DNA of 64,000 nt from Umezawaea sp042738955 (lineage in GTDB: Bacteria > Actinomycetota > Actinomycetes > Mycobacteriales > Pseudonocardiaceae), in assembly GCF_042738955.1 (NCBI RefSeq), contig NZ_JBHYHC010000004.1, positions 1 through 64,000 on the forward strand, in the 5' to 3' direction. The translations under genes were made by a program, and so were the position numbers. Shown here one piece after another: positions 28,794 to 37,410 of this stretch (within the stretch, counting starts at the first letter, position 1; each line of letters starts with the position of its first letter). Below the pieces are notes generated by a model. It made no database searches. It saw only the letters and a list, made by a program, of their open reading frames with translations, and was not told the DNA's origin.

Positions 28794-30450
28794 GCCACAC
28801 GTCGAACGACAGCGCGAACTCCACGTCGGGGCGGGACGAGCGCTTCCGCACCGCCGCCGGGTCGAGGTAGGACCACACCGGCGCGGACGGCGTGGCCAGC
28901 AGGTCGCCGACCTGGTCCCGGATCACTCGGGGGTTCGGACTGGGGACCTTGACGCTCTCCGGCACGCTCGACGGCAGGTCGGCCGCCGCGGCGGCCCGCA
29001 GCAGCGACTTCGCGCGCCCGCCCGCGGTGTGCCGCGACCACGGGGTGTTGAACGCGTACTCGACGAGCCGGTGGTCGCAGAACGGCAGGCGCACCTCCAG
29101 CCCCACGGCCGTGCTCAGCCGGTCTTGGCGGTCCAGCAGGTCCGGCAACCAGTGCGCCAGGTGCAGCGCGGAGACCTCGCGCGTCCGCCGCTGCACCGCG
29201 GGCTCCCCCGCCAGCACGGGGACGTCCGCCAACGCCTGCCGGTAGTGCTCGGCCCGGTGCGCGGTGAGGTCCAGCTCCGCCGCCACGTCCGCCCGCAGCA
29301 GCGCCCGGCACCCGGCGAGATGGGGCCACGGGTAGTCGGCGGCGGCCAGCGCCTCGGGGTCGTGGAACCAGGGGTGGCCGCCGAACACCTCGTCCGCGCC
29401 CTCCCCCGACAGCACTACGCCCACGTGCTCGCGGACCGCCCGGAACAGCAGGAGCAGCGACGCGTCCCCGTTCCCGGTCGAGGGCGCGTCGCGTGCCGTG
29501 ACGATGGCCTCCCGGAGAGCGGGACCGCCCAGTTCGGCGGGGTCCAGGACGAGGTCGCGGTGGTCCACGACGCCCTTGTGCGCGGAGCCTGCCGAGAACG
29601 TGCGCACCGTGGTGCCCCGCAACGCTTTTCGCCCCAACTCGACCAGCACGCCCGAGTCGAGCCCACCGGACAGCAGCACCCCCGGCGGCACGTCCGCGCG
29701 CACGTGCCGCGCGGTGATGTCGACCAGCAGGTCGCGCGTCCTGGCGGCGGTGGTCGGCCCGTCGTCGGTGTGCGGCCTGGCCTCCAACGCCCAGTAGCGG
29801 TGATCCCGGACGCCCGAGCCGTCCACGACCAGGACGTGCCCCGGCGGCAGCTCCCGCACGTCGCGGTAGAGGCTGCCGCCGGGTGTTCGGACCGAGGCGA
29901 GGAGGTCGCGCAGCCCGCGCTCGTCGACCGCGGACTCCACCAGCCCGCTCGCGAACAGGGCCTTCGGCTCGGACGCGAACACCACCCCGGACCCGACCCC
30001 GCTGTAGCACAACGGCTTCACGCCCAACCGGTCGCGGACCAGCAGCAGCCTGCGGCGCACGGCGTCCCACACCGCGAACGCGTACACCCCGTCGAGCCGC
30101 TCGGCCGCGCCGATCCCCCACTCCTGGCAGGCGTGCAGCACGACCTCGGTGTCCGTGCCGGTGCGGAACTTGTGCCCCAGCAGCTCCAGCTCGAACCGCA
30201 GGTCGACGTGGTTGACCACCTCGCCGCTGTAGGACAGCACGACCAGCGGCTCGCCACCGTCGTCACCGAGCACCACCGGCTGGTGCCCACCCGCGGCGAG
30301 CCTGCGATGCCCAAGAATCGCGTGCACCCCGACGAACAGCCCCTCACCACCAGACCCACGAGCCACGAGCGCGTCCGTCATCCGCCGCACCACCCGCCCA
30401 CCACCGGCCAACGGATCGACCGGATCGACCCAGCCCGCGATTCCACCCAT
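28750..30450 (-). CDS. Asparagine synthetase-like protein lacking the glutaminase cysteine
   Basis: 566 residues from ATG 30450, set by GAGGAG 8 nt upstream. The protein starts MGGIAGW where AsnB enzymes have MCGIAGW, so the N-terminal nucleophile for glutamine hydrolysis is replaced by glycine. The rest of the glutaminase fold is kept (LGHRRLA, SYSGEVVNH, GTDTEVVLHA). The synthetase domain has an intact ATP-pyrophosphatase loop LLSGGLDSG (about residue 240) and SGEGADEVFGG. It should adenylate a carboxylate and form an amide with ammonia or an internal amine, as in beta-lactam synthetase or lasso cyclases. No lasso precursor, B1 or B2 genes are nearby. It is divergent from GH97. Confidence 0.88.
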   Translation of the reverse strand: MGGIAGWVDPVDPLAGGGRVVRRMTDALVARGSGGEGLFVGVHAILGHRRLAAGGHQPVVLGDDGGEPLVVLSYSGEVVNHVDLRFELELLGHKFRTGTDTEVVLHACQEWGIGAAERLDGVYAFAVWDAVRRRLLLVRDRLGVKPLCYSGVGSGVVFASEPKALFASGLVESAVDERGLRDLLASVRTPGGSLYRDVRELPPGHVLVVDGSGVRDHRYWALEARPHTDDGPTTAARTRDLLVDITARHVRADVPPGVLLSGGLDSGVLVELGRKALRGTTVRTFSAGSAHKGVVDHRDLVLDPAELGGPALREAIVTARDAPSTGNGDASLLLLFRAVREHVGVVLSGEGADEVFGGHPWFHDPEALAAADYPWPHLAGCRALLRADVAAELDLTAHRAEHYRQALADVPVLAGEPAVQRRTREVSALHLAHWLPDLLDRQDRLSTAVGLEVRLPFCDHRLVEYAFNTPWSRHTAGGRAKSLLRAAAAADLPSSVPESVKVPSPNPRVIRDQVGDLLATPSAPVWSYLDPAAVRKRSSRPDVEFALSFDVWLRSGPARASSTRRT

Positions 30451-30484
30451 GGCTTGACTCCTCGACAGGACGACCGCAGTCACT

Positions 30485-30496
30485 CTGAGCGCTCAG
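30485..30496. promoter_or_regulatory. GAGCGCTC palindrome before AsnB-like gene
   Basis: CTGAGCGCTCAG is a perfect 12-bp palindrome centred 40 nt upstream of the AsnB-like start. It shares the GAGCGCTC core with the LacI-type box near GH97. Confidence 0.45.
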
Positions 30497-30548
30497 TCGG
30501 TCACACGGAGTTTAGGCCGATCCACGCCAACCGGCCACGACGTTCACT

Positions 30549-30570
30549 CCATTGTGGTCGTCCACAATGG
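30549..30570. repeat. Inverted repeat in the AsnB-GH97 gap
   Basis: CCATTGTGG at 30549-30557 and CCACAATGG at 30562-30570 with TCGT between: perfect 9-bp arms. Operator or small hairpin; no regulator family is suggested by the sequence. Confidence 0.5.
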
Positions 30571-30751
30571 ATCGGCCACCCGAACGACCGATCACCGCCA
30601 TCCGGCCCAACCATCGACCACCACGACGCCAGGGCGGACCGTCCGCGCACGTCGGCGCACGTCGTGCTCGGCCGCCACCGATGTCCGCAAACCTGTCCTG
30701 CAAATATCCATTGGCACGCTTGACCTGTCGACGGAACCGCCGACACGATCG

Positions 30752-30765
30752 AGGGAGCGCTCTCA
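30752..30765. promoter_or_regulatory. LacI/CebR-type operator before GH97
   Basis: AGGGAGCGCTCTCA matches TGGGAGCGCTCCCA, the box bound by CebR and related LacI-family sugar regulators of actinomycetes, at 12 of 14 positions. It is centred 44 nt before the GH97 start and would cover the expected transcription start. Confidence 0.65.
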
Positions 30766-30802
30766 CCTTTCCCTGCACCGAGATGCGTTCGGAGGTCTGA
30801 CG

Positions 30803-33418
30803 ATGGCGTCGTCCAAGCCGTGGCTCGTTGTCCTGCTGCTGGCACTGTTCTCCTCGATGACAACGGTTGCGGCGAGAGCGCAGCCAGCGGATCGGTGGGT
30901 GGTGTCGGCGGGGAGCGTGTCGGCCACCGTGGCGCTCGACGGGAGTGGGGCGCTGTCGGTGGCGGTGTCTCGGAGCGGGCGGACTGTGCTGGCTGGTGGG
31001 GCGGTGGGGTTGCGGACTGCCGGGGCGGACCTGACGAAGGGGCTGCGGTTCGTCAGTCGGGTCGATCGGGTGGTGAGCGAGCAGTACACGATGACCACCG
31101 GGAAGCGGCAGGTCCGTGCCGTCAGTGGGAACGAGGCGCGGTTGGCGTTCGTGACCGGTGGTGGGGCGCGGATCGACCTGGTGGTGCGGGCGGCACCCGA
31201 TGGGGTCGCGTACCGGTATGTGGTGCCTGGGCCGGTGACGGTGACCGGGGAGGCTTCGGCGTTCAGCTTGCCCACCGGTGCGGCGGCGTGGTTGTTGCCG
31301 TACAACGCGTGGTACGAGGCCAGTCGGGTGCGTGGGACGGCGGGTGGATTGGCCGCCGAGGACTACGGGAACCCGTCGTTGTTCCAGGTGGGTGAGGACT
31401 TCGTCCTGTTGACCGAGTCCGATGTGGATGGTCGGTATCCGGGGTCGACACTGCGGCACGCCAGTGGGTCCGGGACGTACCAGGTGGTGTTGGCCGACGA
31501 CCAGGTGACGTCTTCCGGCGAGTTGCGGACGCCGTGGCGGACGGCGATCGTCGGGGACCTGGCGACAGTGACGGGGTCCACGCTGGTGGACGACCTGGCG
31601 CCGCCGTCGAGGGTGTCGGACACGTCGTGGATCAAGCCGGGCAAGGTGGCGTGGTCGTGGTTGAGCGAGCACTCGAGCCCGTCGGACTTCGCGCGGCAGA
31701 AGGACTACGTGGACTTCGCGGCGCGCAACGGGTGGCCGTACGTGCTGGTGGACGAGGGGTGGTCGGCCGACTGGGTGCCGGAGTTGACGCGGTACGCGCG
31801 GGCCAAGGGCGTCGACGTGCTGCTGTGGCTGCACTGGAGCGCGCTGGACACGGCCGCCGAGCGGGGCACCGTGCTGCCGCGGATCCGGGACTGGGGCGTG
31901 AAGGGCGTGAAGCTGGACTTCATGGAGTCCGACTCGCGCGAGCGGTACCAGTGGTACGACGCGGTGCTCGCGAAGACGGCGGAGCTGCACCTGATGGTGA
32001 ACTTCCACGGCTCCACGATCCCGCACGGCCTGGCGCGGACGTGGCCGCACGTCATGAGCATGGAGGCCGTGCGGGGCGCGGAGAACAGCCCCGCCGCGGC
32101 GAACAACCCGGTGCAGGCGTTCACCCGCAACGTGGTCGGCTCGATGGACTACACGCCGGTGTCGCTCGACGTCGGCACGAAGGAGGCCACGGTCGCGCAC
32201 GAGGTGGCGCTGCCGGTGGTCTACGAGTCGGGCTGGACGCACTTCGCCGACAAGCCGGAGGCCTACCAGTCGCGGCCGAGGGCGTTGCGGTTCCTCGACC
32301 AGGTGCCGACGGTGTGGGACGAGACCCGGCTGGTCGGCGGCACGCCCGACACCGGCGCGGTCCTGGCGCGGCGGGACGGCGACCGGTGGTTCCTCGGCGC
32401 GATCTCGGTCGGCGACGCCCGCACGGTCTCCGCGCCGCTGTCGTTCCTCGGCTCGGGTGACTGGCTCGTTGAGGTGGTCCGCGACGACCTGGCCGCCGCC
32501 CGCGGGGACGTGCTGCGGGACAGCCGGGTGCTCACCCGCGCGGGCACCCTCTCGGTCGCGGTGCCGCGCAACGGCGGGTTCGCCGCGGTCCTGTGCCCGA
32601 ACCAGACCGGGCGCACCACGTGCGACCGGCCGATCCGGCAGGTGCCGACGACCTCGCTCACGGTCACGCCCGCGCAGGAGTTCGACGCCGCCAAGGGCAC
32701 GACGTTCGACGTCACGGGGACGTTCACCAACACGAGTTCCAGCGCCCTCACCGATCCCGTGCTCACCGCCACCGCCCCGAGCGGCTGGACGGTCTCCGGG
32801 CTGCCGGTCAGGCGGGGGATGCTCGCCCCCGGCGAGTCCATGACCGGCCGCTGGACGCTGCGCGTCGGCGACGCGAGCCCGACCGGGTACGTGGACGTGC
32901 CGGTGTTCGCCGAGTTCGACACCACACGGACGCACGTGGAGAAGGCCGTGCGCGTGTTCGTGCCGCCCGCGGTGCCGTCCGGGACGGCCTACCTCAGCGA
33001 CCTGCCGTTCATCGGCGAGAGCAACGGCTGGGGCCCGGTCGAGCGCGACCGCTCCAACGGCGAGAGCGCGGGCGGTGACGGGGCCGCGCTGCGGGTCGGC
33101 GGGGTCGCCTACGCCAAGGGGATCGGCGCGCACGCCGACTCGGAGGTGTCGGTGTACACCGGCCGCCGCTGTTCGACGTTCGCCGCGGGCGTCGGGCTGG
33201 ACGACGAGACGACTGAGACGGGGTCGGTGGTGTTCCAGGTCGTCGGCGACGGCCGGGTGCTCTTCGACAGCGGGGTCGTGCGGGCCAAGGGCGCGGCACG
33301 GGCGGTGTCCGTGGACGTCACCGGCGTGCGGCTGCTGGCCCTGCGCGTCACCGACGGCGGCGACGGCAAGAACTTCGACCACGCCGACTGGACCGAGGCG
33401 AGGGTGACGTGCGCCTGA
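30803..33418 (+). CDS. Secreted GH97 glycoside hydrolase with C-terminal NPCBM domain
   Basis: 871 residues from ATG 30803 with GGAGG upstream. A signal peptide (MASSKPWLVVLLLALFSS, cut near ARAQP) leads into the GH97 beta-sandwich. The TIM-barrel part has KVAWSWLSEHSSPSDF, PYVLVDEGWSADW, and GVKGVKLDFMESDS, where the Asp suits the retaining alpha-galactosidase branch. An Ig-like linker domain (about 600-700) and an NPCBM carbohydrate-binding domain (YLSDLPFIGESNGWGPVERD to the end) follow. It probably releases alpha-linked galactose or glucose from plant polysaccharide outside the cell. The GH105 gene overlaps its 3' end. Confidence 0.9.
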   Translation: MASSKPWLVVLLLALFSSMTTVAARAQPADRWVVSAGSVSATVALDGSGALSVAVSRSGRTVLAGGAVGLRTAGADLTKGLRFVSRVDRVVSEQYTMTTGKRQVRAVSGNEARLAFVTGGGARIDLVVRAAPDGVAYRYVVPGPVTVTGEASAFSLPTGAAAWLLPYNAWYEASRVRGTAGGLAAEDYGNPSLFQVGEDFVLLTESDVDGRYPGSTLRHASGSGTYQVVLADDQVTSSGELRTPWRTAIVGDLATVTGSTLVDDLAPPSRVSDTSWIKPGKVAWSWLSEHSSPSDFARQKDYVDFAARNGWPYVLVDEGWSADWVPELTRYARAKGVDVLLWLHWSALDTAAERGTVLPRIRDWGVKGVKLDFMESDSRERYQWYDAVLAKTAELHLMVNFHGSTIPHGLARTWPHVMSMEAVRGAENSPAAANNPVQAFTRNVVGSMDYTPVSLDVGTKEATVAHEVALPVVYESGWTHFADKPEAYQSRPRALRFLDQVPTVWDETRLVGGTPDTGAVLARRDGDRWFLGAISVGDARTVSAPLSFLGSGDWLVEVVRDDLAAARGDVLRDSRVLTRAGTLSVAVPRNGGFAAVLCPNQTGRTTCDRPIRQVPTTSLTVTPAQEFDAAKGTTFDVTGTFTNTSSSALTDPVLTATAPSGWTVSGLPVRRGMLAPGESMTGRWTLRVGDASPTGYVDVPVFAEFDTTRTHVEKAVRVFVPPAVPSGTAYLSDLPFIGESNGWGPVERDRSNGESAGGDGAALRVGGVAYAKGIGAHADSEVSVYTGRRCSTFAAGVGLDDETTETGSVVFQVVGDGRVLFDSGVVRAKGAARAVSVDVTGVRLLALRVTDGGDGKNFDHADWTEARVTCA

Positions 33419-34920
33419 TCGCGGTGGTCGCGGTGACCGCCGCGCTGGTCACCGTCCCGCCCGCCGGCGCGGCGACCACGGTGTACGAGGCCGAGCGGGC
33501 CACGCGAACGCAGGCCGTGGTGGAGTCGAACCACGCCGGGTTCACCGGGTCGGGGTTCGTCAACCTCAACAACGTCAAGGGCAGCGCCGTCGAGTTCACC
33601 GTGACCGCGGCCGTGGCGGGCGAGCACCGGCTGGTGCTCCGCTACGCCAACGGGACGGCGGTCGACCGGCCGATGGAGGTCAACGGGGCCGCCACGTCGT
33701 TCCCCGGCACCGGGGCGTGGACGACGTGGGCGACCCGGACCGTCACCGCGCGGCTGGTCAAGGGCGTCAACGCGGTGCGCGTGGTCTCGACGACCGCGGA
33801 CGGCGGGCCGAACCTGGACTCGCTGGTGGTCGACAACGGGATCGTCGCGCCGACGCCGAGCGACTGGTCGACGGCGGTCGTGGACGCCACGATCGCCCGG
33901 CGGCCCGCCACGTCGCTGGGGCTGGGCTACACCGACGCGCTGTTCCTCTACGGGACGCACCTGGTGCACGAGCGGACCGGCGACCCGCGCTACCTGGCGT
34001 ACCTGAAGGCGTGGGGCGACGCCAAGGTCAAGCCGGACGGCAGCACCGGCAGCGCCTACGACAACCTCGACAGCATGCTCGTCGGGAACGTCTTCCTGGT
34101 GCTGGCGCGGGAGACCGGCGAGGCCAGGTACACCCTCGCCGCGACCCGGATCCGGCAGCGGCTGGCGACCTACCCCCGCACGTCCGACGGCGGCTTCCTG
34201 CACAACACCGCGTTCACCGGGCAGCTCTGGGCGGACGGGGCGTTCATGGCGCAGCCGTTCGTGGCCCGCTACGGCGCTCAGGTCGGTGACGGGGCGTGGG
34301 CATTCGACGAGGCCACGCGGCAGCTCATCACCTACTTCGGGCACCTGCGGTCACCGGACGGGATGCTGCTGCACGCCTACGACGAGACGCGCGGGCAGAG
34401 CTGGGCGGACCCGGTGACGGGCACGTCGCCGGAGGTGTGGTGCCGGGCGGTCGGGTGGTTCGGGATGGCGACCGTGGACGTGCTCGACGTGCTGCCCGCG
34501 ACCCATCCGAACCGGGCGGCGCTGGTCGGGATCGTGCGGTCGCTGGCCGACGGGTACCGGCGGTGGCAGGACCCGGTCAGCGGCCGGTGGTTCCAGCTGC
34601 CGACCAAGCCGGGGCTCGCGGGGAACTGGACCGAGACGTCGTGTTCGAGCATGTACACGTTCGTCGTCTCGCGAGCCGTCAGCCGCGGGTACGTCGACGC
34701 GTCCTACGAGCCGGTGGCGGCGAAGGGCTACCAGGGCGTGCTGGCGAGGACGTCCGTCGGATCGGACGGGCGGGCGCAGATCTCGGAGATCGTGGTCGGG
34801 ACGAACGTCGGCAACGAGCGCTACTACCTCGACCGGCCGCGAGAGGTGAACGACTTCCACGGCGTCGGGGCGTTCCTCGTCATGAACGAGGAAGTGGCCC
34901 ACGGCAGACCGATCGGTTAG
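33409..34920 (+). CDS. Secreted GH105/GH88-type unsaturated uronyl hydrolase with CBM35-like domain
   Basis: 503 residues from GTG 33409, overlapping the GH97 stop by 10 nt. Short signal peptide (VRLIAVVAVTAALVTVPPAG). Residues 20-145 are a CBM35/CBM6-type sandwich (TTVYEAERATRTQAVVESNH). The rest is an alpha/alpha barrel with GFLHNTAFTGQLWADGAFMAQPF and WCRAVGWFGMATVDVLDVLP, as in rhamnogalacturonyl hydrolases YteR/YesR. These remove unsaturated galacturonate from lyase products of pectin. With GH97 it suggests extracellular use of pectic side chains. Confidence 0.88.
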   Translation: MRLIAVVAVTAALVTVPPAGAATTVYEAERATRTQAVVESNHAGFTGSGFVNLNNVKGSAVEFTVTAAVAGEHRLVLRYANGTAVDRPMEVNGAATSFPGTGAWTTWATRTVTARLVKGVNAVRVVSTTADGGPNLDSLVVDNGIVAPTPSDWSTAVVDATIARRPATSLGLGYTDALFLYGTHLVHERTGDPRYLAYLKAWGDAKVKPDGSTGSAYDNLDSMLVGNVFLVLARETGEARYTLAATRIRQRLATYPRTSDGGFLHNTAFTGQLWADGAFMAQPFVARYGAQVGDGAWAFDEATRQLITYFGHLRSPDGMLLHAYDETRGQSWADPVTGTSPEVWCRAVGWFGMATVDVLDVLPATHPNRAALVGIVRSLADGYRRWQDPVSGRWFQLPTKPGLAGNWTETSCSSMYTFVVSRAVSRGYVDASYEPVAAKGYQGVLARTSVGSDGRAQISEIVVGTNVGNERYYLDRPREVNDFHGVGAFLVMNEEVAHGRPIG

Positions 34921-35169
34921 TCGAAATCAACGTGAACGCGGGTCGCGTATCACCTGACGTCCACATTTCGGAATACAGGCAACCCATATCCGAGAATCCC
35001 GCATCACCGCAGGTGGGAATAGGTATAGGAGAACCTGGACGCCCCCTGCCGAACCCCTAATACCCCTAAAGTTGGTCGCGTTTAGATCACGGGAGGCATC
35101 CTGGAGGAACGCCGTACGTCTTGTGGGTAGAGAACAGCTCGCTGCTCCTCGCTCGGAAGGACGGATCCC
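34921..35169. other. Intergenic region before ssgA-like gene
   Basis: About 250 nt, unusually AT-rich for the window near 34960-35090 (AATACAGGCAACCCATATCC, CCTAATACCCCTAAAGTTGG). This is probably the promoter region of the SsgA-like gene, whose ribosome site GGAAGGA is at its end. No hairpin terminator was found after the GH105 gene. Confidence 0.4.
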
Positions 35170-35682
35170 ATGATCGACGACCCTCACGCGTACCAGCACC
35201 GTGAAGGCGACGCTCACCAGTGGCTGTGCCGCTTCGGCATCGACGACCGCCACTGCGTCACCGGGACCACGACCAAGACCGCGATCACCGAGCGCGGCGG
35301 CGAGGGGCGCGCGACCTCCGGGTCGCTGGCGTCGCTGAGCTGGAACACGACCGACCCGTACGCCATCACGCTGCTCGTGCACGACGACGAGACCGGCGAG
35401 GCGACGGAGTGGGTGTTCGCCCGCGAGCTGCTGGTCGACGGCGGCGGCATCGGCGACGTGCGGGTGCGGCACGGGCTGGTGACCAGCCTGGAGCTGGACG
35501 CGCCCGCCGGGTCCGACCGCCCCGACCTGACGCTGCGCCTGTCGGTCACCTGGGTCGAGCACTTCCTGCGCTACACGCAGGCGGTCATGCCCCTCGGCCA
35601 GGAGCCGAGCCTCGTCGACGTCGGCGAACTGGAGTGGACGACCGAGCTGGAGTGGCTGGTCGACGGCCGCGCCGACCTCTGA
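35170..35682 (+). CDS. SsgA-family sporulation/cell division protein
   Basis: 170 residues from ATG 35170. The SsgA-like core is recognisable: ASLSWNTTDPYAITLLVHDD, then EWVFARELLVDGGG and GDVRVRHG. SsgA-like proteins recruit the division ring or control septum and wall remodelling in mycelial, sporulating actinomycetes. The long acidic C-terminus is an extension relative to typical 130-145-residue members. No other division genes are near, as is common for scattered SALP genes. Confidence 0.85.
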   Translation: MIDDPHAYQHREGDAHQWLCRFGIDDRHCVTGTTTKTAITERGGEGRATSGSLASLSWNTTDPYAITLLVHDDETGEATEWVFARELLVDGGGIGDVRVRHGLVTSLELDAPAGSDRPDLTLRLSVTWVEHFLRYTQAVMPLGQEPSLVDVGELEWTTELEWLVDGRADL

Positions 35683-35731
35683 TCCGAACGGCACGACCGG
35701 TCGCCCTGAGCCGGACCACGACCAGGGCACG

Positions 35732-36151
35732 TCACTCCGGGTGTCCCGCCCCCGGAGCCAGTCCCGCGGCCCGCTCGGCCTCGGTGCACGGCTCGGCCAG
35801 GTTGGCCGCGGCCCACCGCGCGAGCTGGTCGAACACCGGCAGCAGGCGCCGGGCCTCGTCGGTGAGCTCGTAGCTCACCGCGGGCGGTTTGCCGTCCGTG
35901 ACGGACCGCCGGACGAGGTTGATCACGGCGAGTTCCGTGAGCCGGTCCGACAGCATCGAGTCGGTGATGCCGTTCACCGCGCGCTTCAGCTCCGCGAAGC
36001 CCACCGGACCCCGCGCGCCCATCGTGGCGAGGATGACGCCGTTCCACCTCTTGCCGAGGAAGCCGAACGCGCGCCGCAGCTGCACGTCGCATACGTGCAC
36101 GTCAGGTGCCTCTTCGACGGCGGTCGCCTCCGGGGGTGTCACGTACGCCAT
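35732..36151 (-). CDS. HxlR-family transcriptional regulator
   Basis: 139 residues. HxlR winged helix: HVCDVQLRRAFGFLGKRWNG with the conserved cysteine at about residue 21, then FAELKRAVNGITDSMLSDRL and the YELTDEARRLLPVF wing. Members sense reactive aldehydes, quinones or oxidants and control divergent reductases. That arrangement is seen here with the azoreductase at 36258, and the gap holds clustered CTAG repeats. Confidence 0.92.
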   Translation of the reverse strand: MAYVTPPEATAVEEAPDVHVCDVQLRRAFGFLGKRWNGVILATMGARGPVGFAELKRAVNGITDSMLSDRLTELAVINLVRRSVTDGKPPAVSYELTDEARRLLPVFDQLARWAAANLAEPCTEAERAAGLAPGAGHPE

Positions 36152-36199
36152 AGTACCGCCCCCCTTGCACCCACCTCGGTACTCGTATATTCATAGTGC

Positions 36200-36214
36200 C
36201 TAGTGAAGCACTAG
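36200..36214. promoter_or_regulatory. HxlR operator candidate
   Basis: CTAGTG-AAG-CACTAG is a 15-bp inverted repeat midway between hxlR and the azoreductase. A further ACTAGCG direct repeat follows (36210-36223), and CTAG recurs near 36236. Such clustering suggests cooperative binding. Confidence 0.6.
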
Positions 36215-36257
36215 CGACTAGCGCTTCGCTACCAACTAGGAACTACGAGGAGTCACC

Positions 36258-36914
36258 ATGTCCCTCTTCCGCTTGGACGCGAGCATCCGCGTCGAGGGGT
36301 CGCACAGCCGCGAGATCGCCGACGTCGTGGAGCAGGAGTGGCGGTCGGCCCACCCGAACGCCGCGGTGACCACCCGGCACATCGGCCTCGACCCGATCCC
36401 CGCCACGGCGTGGGCCACGGCCGTGACCGCGCCGTACACCCCGGCCGAGGACCGGACCCCCGAGCAGCGCGAAGCCGTCGCGCTCGCCGCCGAGGCGGCC
36501 GACCAGCTGCTCGACGCGGACGCGCTGCTGTTCGCCGTGCCGCTGTACAACTACGGCGTGTCGCAGCACTTCAAGACGTGGCTGGACCTGGTCGTCACCG
36601 ACCCGCGCCTCGGACCGGGGACCGAGCCCGCGCTCAAGGGCAAGCCCGCCGTGCTCGTCACGGTGCGTGGCGGCGGCTACGGCCCCGGCACGCCGCGCGA
36701 GGGCTGGGACCACGCCACCGGCTGGATGCGGCGTTTTCTCGCCGACGTGTGGCAGCTGGACCTCAAGGTCGTCGAGTCGGAGCTGACCCTCGCCGACGTG
36801 ACGCCCGCGATGGAGCCGCTGCGCGGCCTGGCGAAGGACCTGCGCGCCGCCGCCGAGAAGACCGCGCGCGAGCACGGCAAGGACCTCGCCGGAGCCTCGC
36901 TCACGCGGGTGTAA
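36258..36914 (+). CDS. azoR: FMN-dependent NAD(P)H azoreductase/quinone reductase
   Basis: 218 residues. Flavodoxin-like fold: LFRLDASIRVEGSHSREIAD (FMN phosphate loop), LLFAVPLYNYGVSQHFKTWLD and TVRGGGYGPGTPREGWDH. AzoR enzymes reduce azo dyes and quinones by two electrons using FMN. Divergent from HxlR, which probably induces it on electrophile stress. Its stop codon abuts the promoter of the following membrane protein gene. Confidence 0.9.
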   Translation: MSLFRLDASIRVEGSHSREIADVVEQEWRSAHPNAAVTTRHIGLDPIPATAWATAVTAPYTPAEDRTPEQREAVALAAEAADQLLDADALLFAVPLYNYGVSQHFKTWLDLVVTDPRLGPGTEPALKGKPAVLVTVRGGGYGPGTPREGWDHATGWMRRFLADVWQLDLKVVESELTLADVTPAMEPLRGLAKDLRAAAEKTAREHGKDLAGASLTRV

Positions 36915-36974
36915 AAGATTGTTGACACCTCGCCGACCGCGCCCTACGGTCGGACCTGTCAAAGATTTTGGACA
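36914..36974 (+). promoter_or_regulatory. Promoter with repeats before membrane protein/Xre pair
   Basis: TTGACA at 36922-36927, 17-nt spacer, TACGGT at 36945-36950: a near-ideal vegetative promoter. AAAGATTGTTGACA (36914-36927) and AAAGATTTTGGACA (36961-36974) form an imperfect direct repeat around it, and CCGACCG/CGGTCGG (7-bp inverted repeat) spans the spacer and -10. This suggests autoregulation by the Xre protein. Confidence 0.6.
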
Positions 36975-36988
36975 GACAGGGGGCGGCC

Positions 36989-37408
36989 GTGCCGTTCGAG
37001 GAGAAGAGCGTGATCGCGACCACGGGCGCGCACGTGGTCGTGTTCGGGGTGTACTTCCTCGTCGTGGCGCGGTGGCTGGCCTCCACCGCGGCCGACCGGA
37101 TCGTGTACCAACCGCTGTTGATGTTCACCGTCGTCCCGCTGGTGGTGCTGACGGTCGCGAGCCACGTCGTCATCGCGGCGACCAGGCCCAAGGAAGCGGG
37201 CGCGCACGACGAGCACGACGAGCGGATCGCGTTGCGCGGCAGCCGGGTCGGCGCGTACGTGCTGGCGGTGGGGGCCTTCACCGGGATCGCCCTCGCCATG
37301 GCAGAGTTCCCCCCGTTCTACATCGCCCACGCGCTGCTGCTGGCCTGGGTGGTCGCGGAGGCGGGCGACGGGGTGAGGAAGATCGTGCTCTACCGGCGGG
37401 GGGCCTGA
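36989..37408 (+). CDS. Four-helix membrane protein paired with Xre regulator
   Basis: 139 residues from GTG 36989. Four hydrophobic helices (VIATTGAHVVVFGVYFLVV, LLMFTVVPLVVLTVASHVV, GAYVLAVGAFTGIALAMA and IAHALLLAWVVAEAG) with a charged loop KEAGAHDEHDERIALRGSR between the second and third. It resembles small DUF-type membrane proteins that are encoded with a Cro-like regulator. Function unknown. The regulator gene starts 2 nt after its stop. Confidence 0.75.
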   Translation: MPFEEKSVIATTGAHVVVFGVYFLVVARWLASTAADRIVYQPLLMFTVVPLVVLTVASHVVIAATRPKEAGAHDEHDERIALRGSRVGAYVLAVGAFTGIALAMAEFPPFYIAHALLLAWVVAEAGDGVRKIVLYRRGA

Positions 37409-37410
37409 CG

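Larger units (their letters stand above)
30451..30802. other. Divergent intergenic region with several palindromes
   Basis: 352 nt between the AsnB-like and GH97 start codons. It holds two GAGCGCTC-centred palindromes, one near each gene, and a third unrelated palindrome in the middle (each listed separately). TTGACC at 30720-30725 with CACGAT 18 nt later is a possible GH97 promoter. No supported coding frame. Confidence 0.5.

Noticed and set aside
28750..30450. Lasso peptide biosynthesis around the AsnB-like gene
   Set aside because: No precursor, RRE (B1) or leader protease (B2) gene was found nearby; only the Cys-less AsnB similarity supports the idea.
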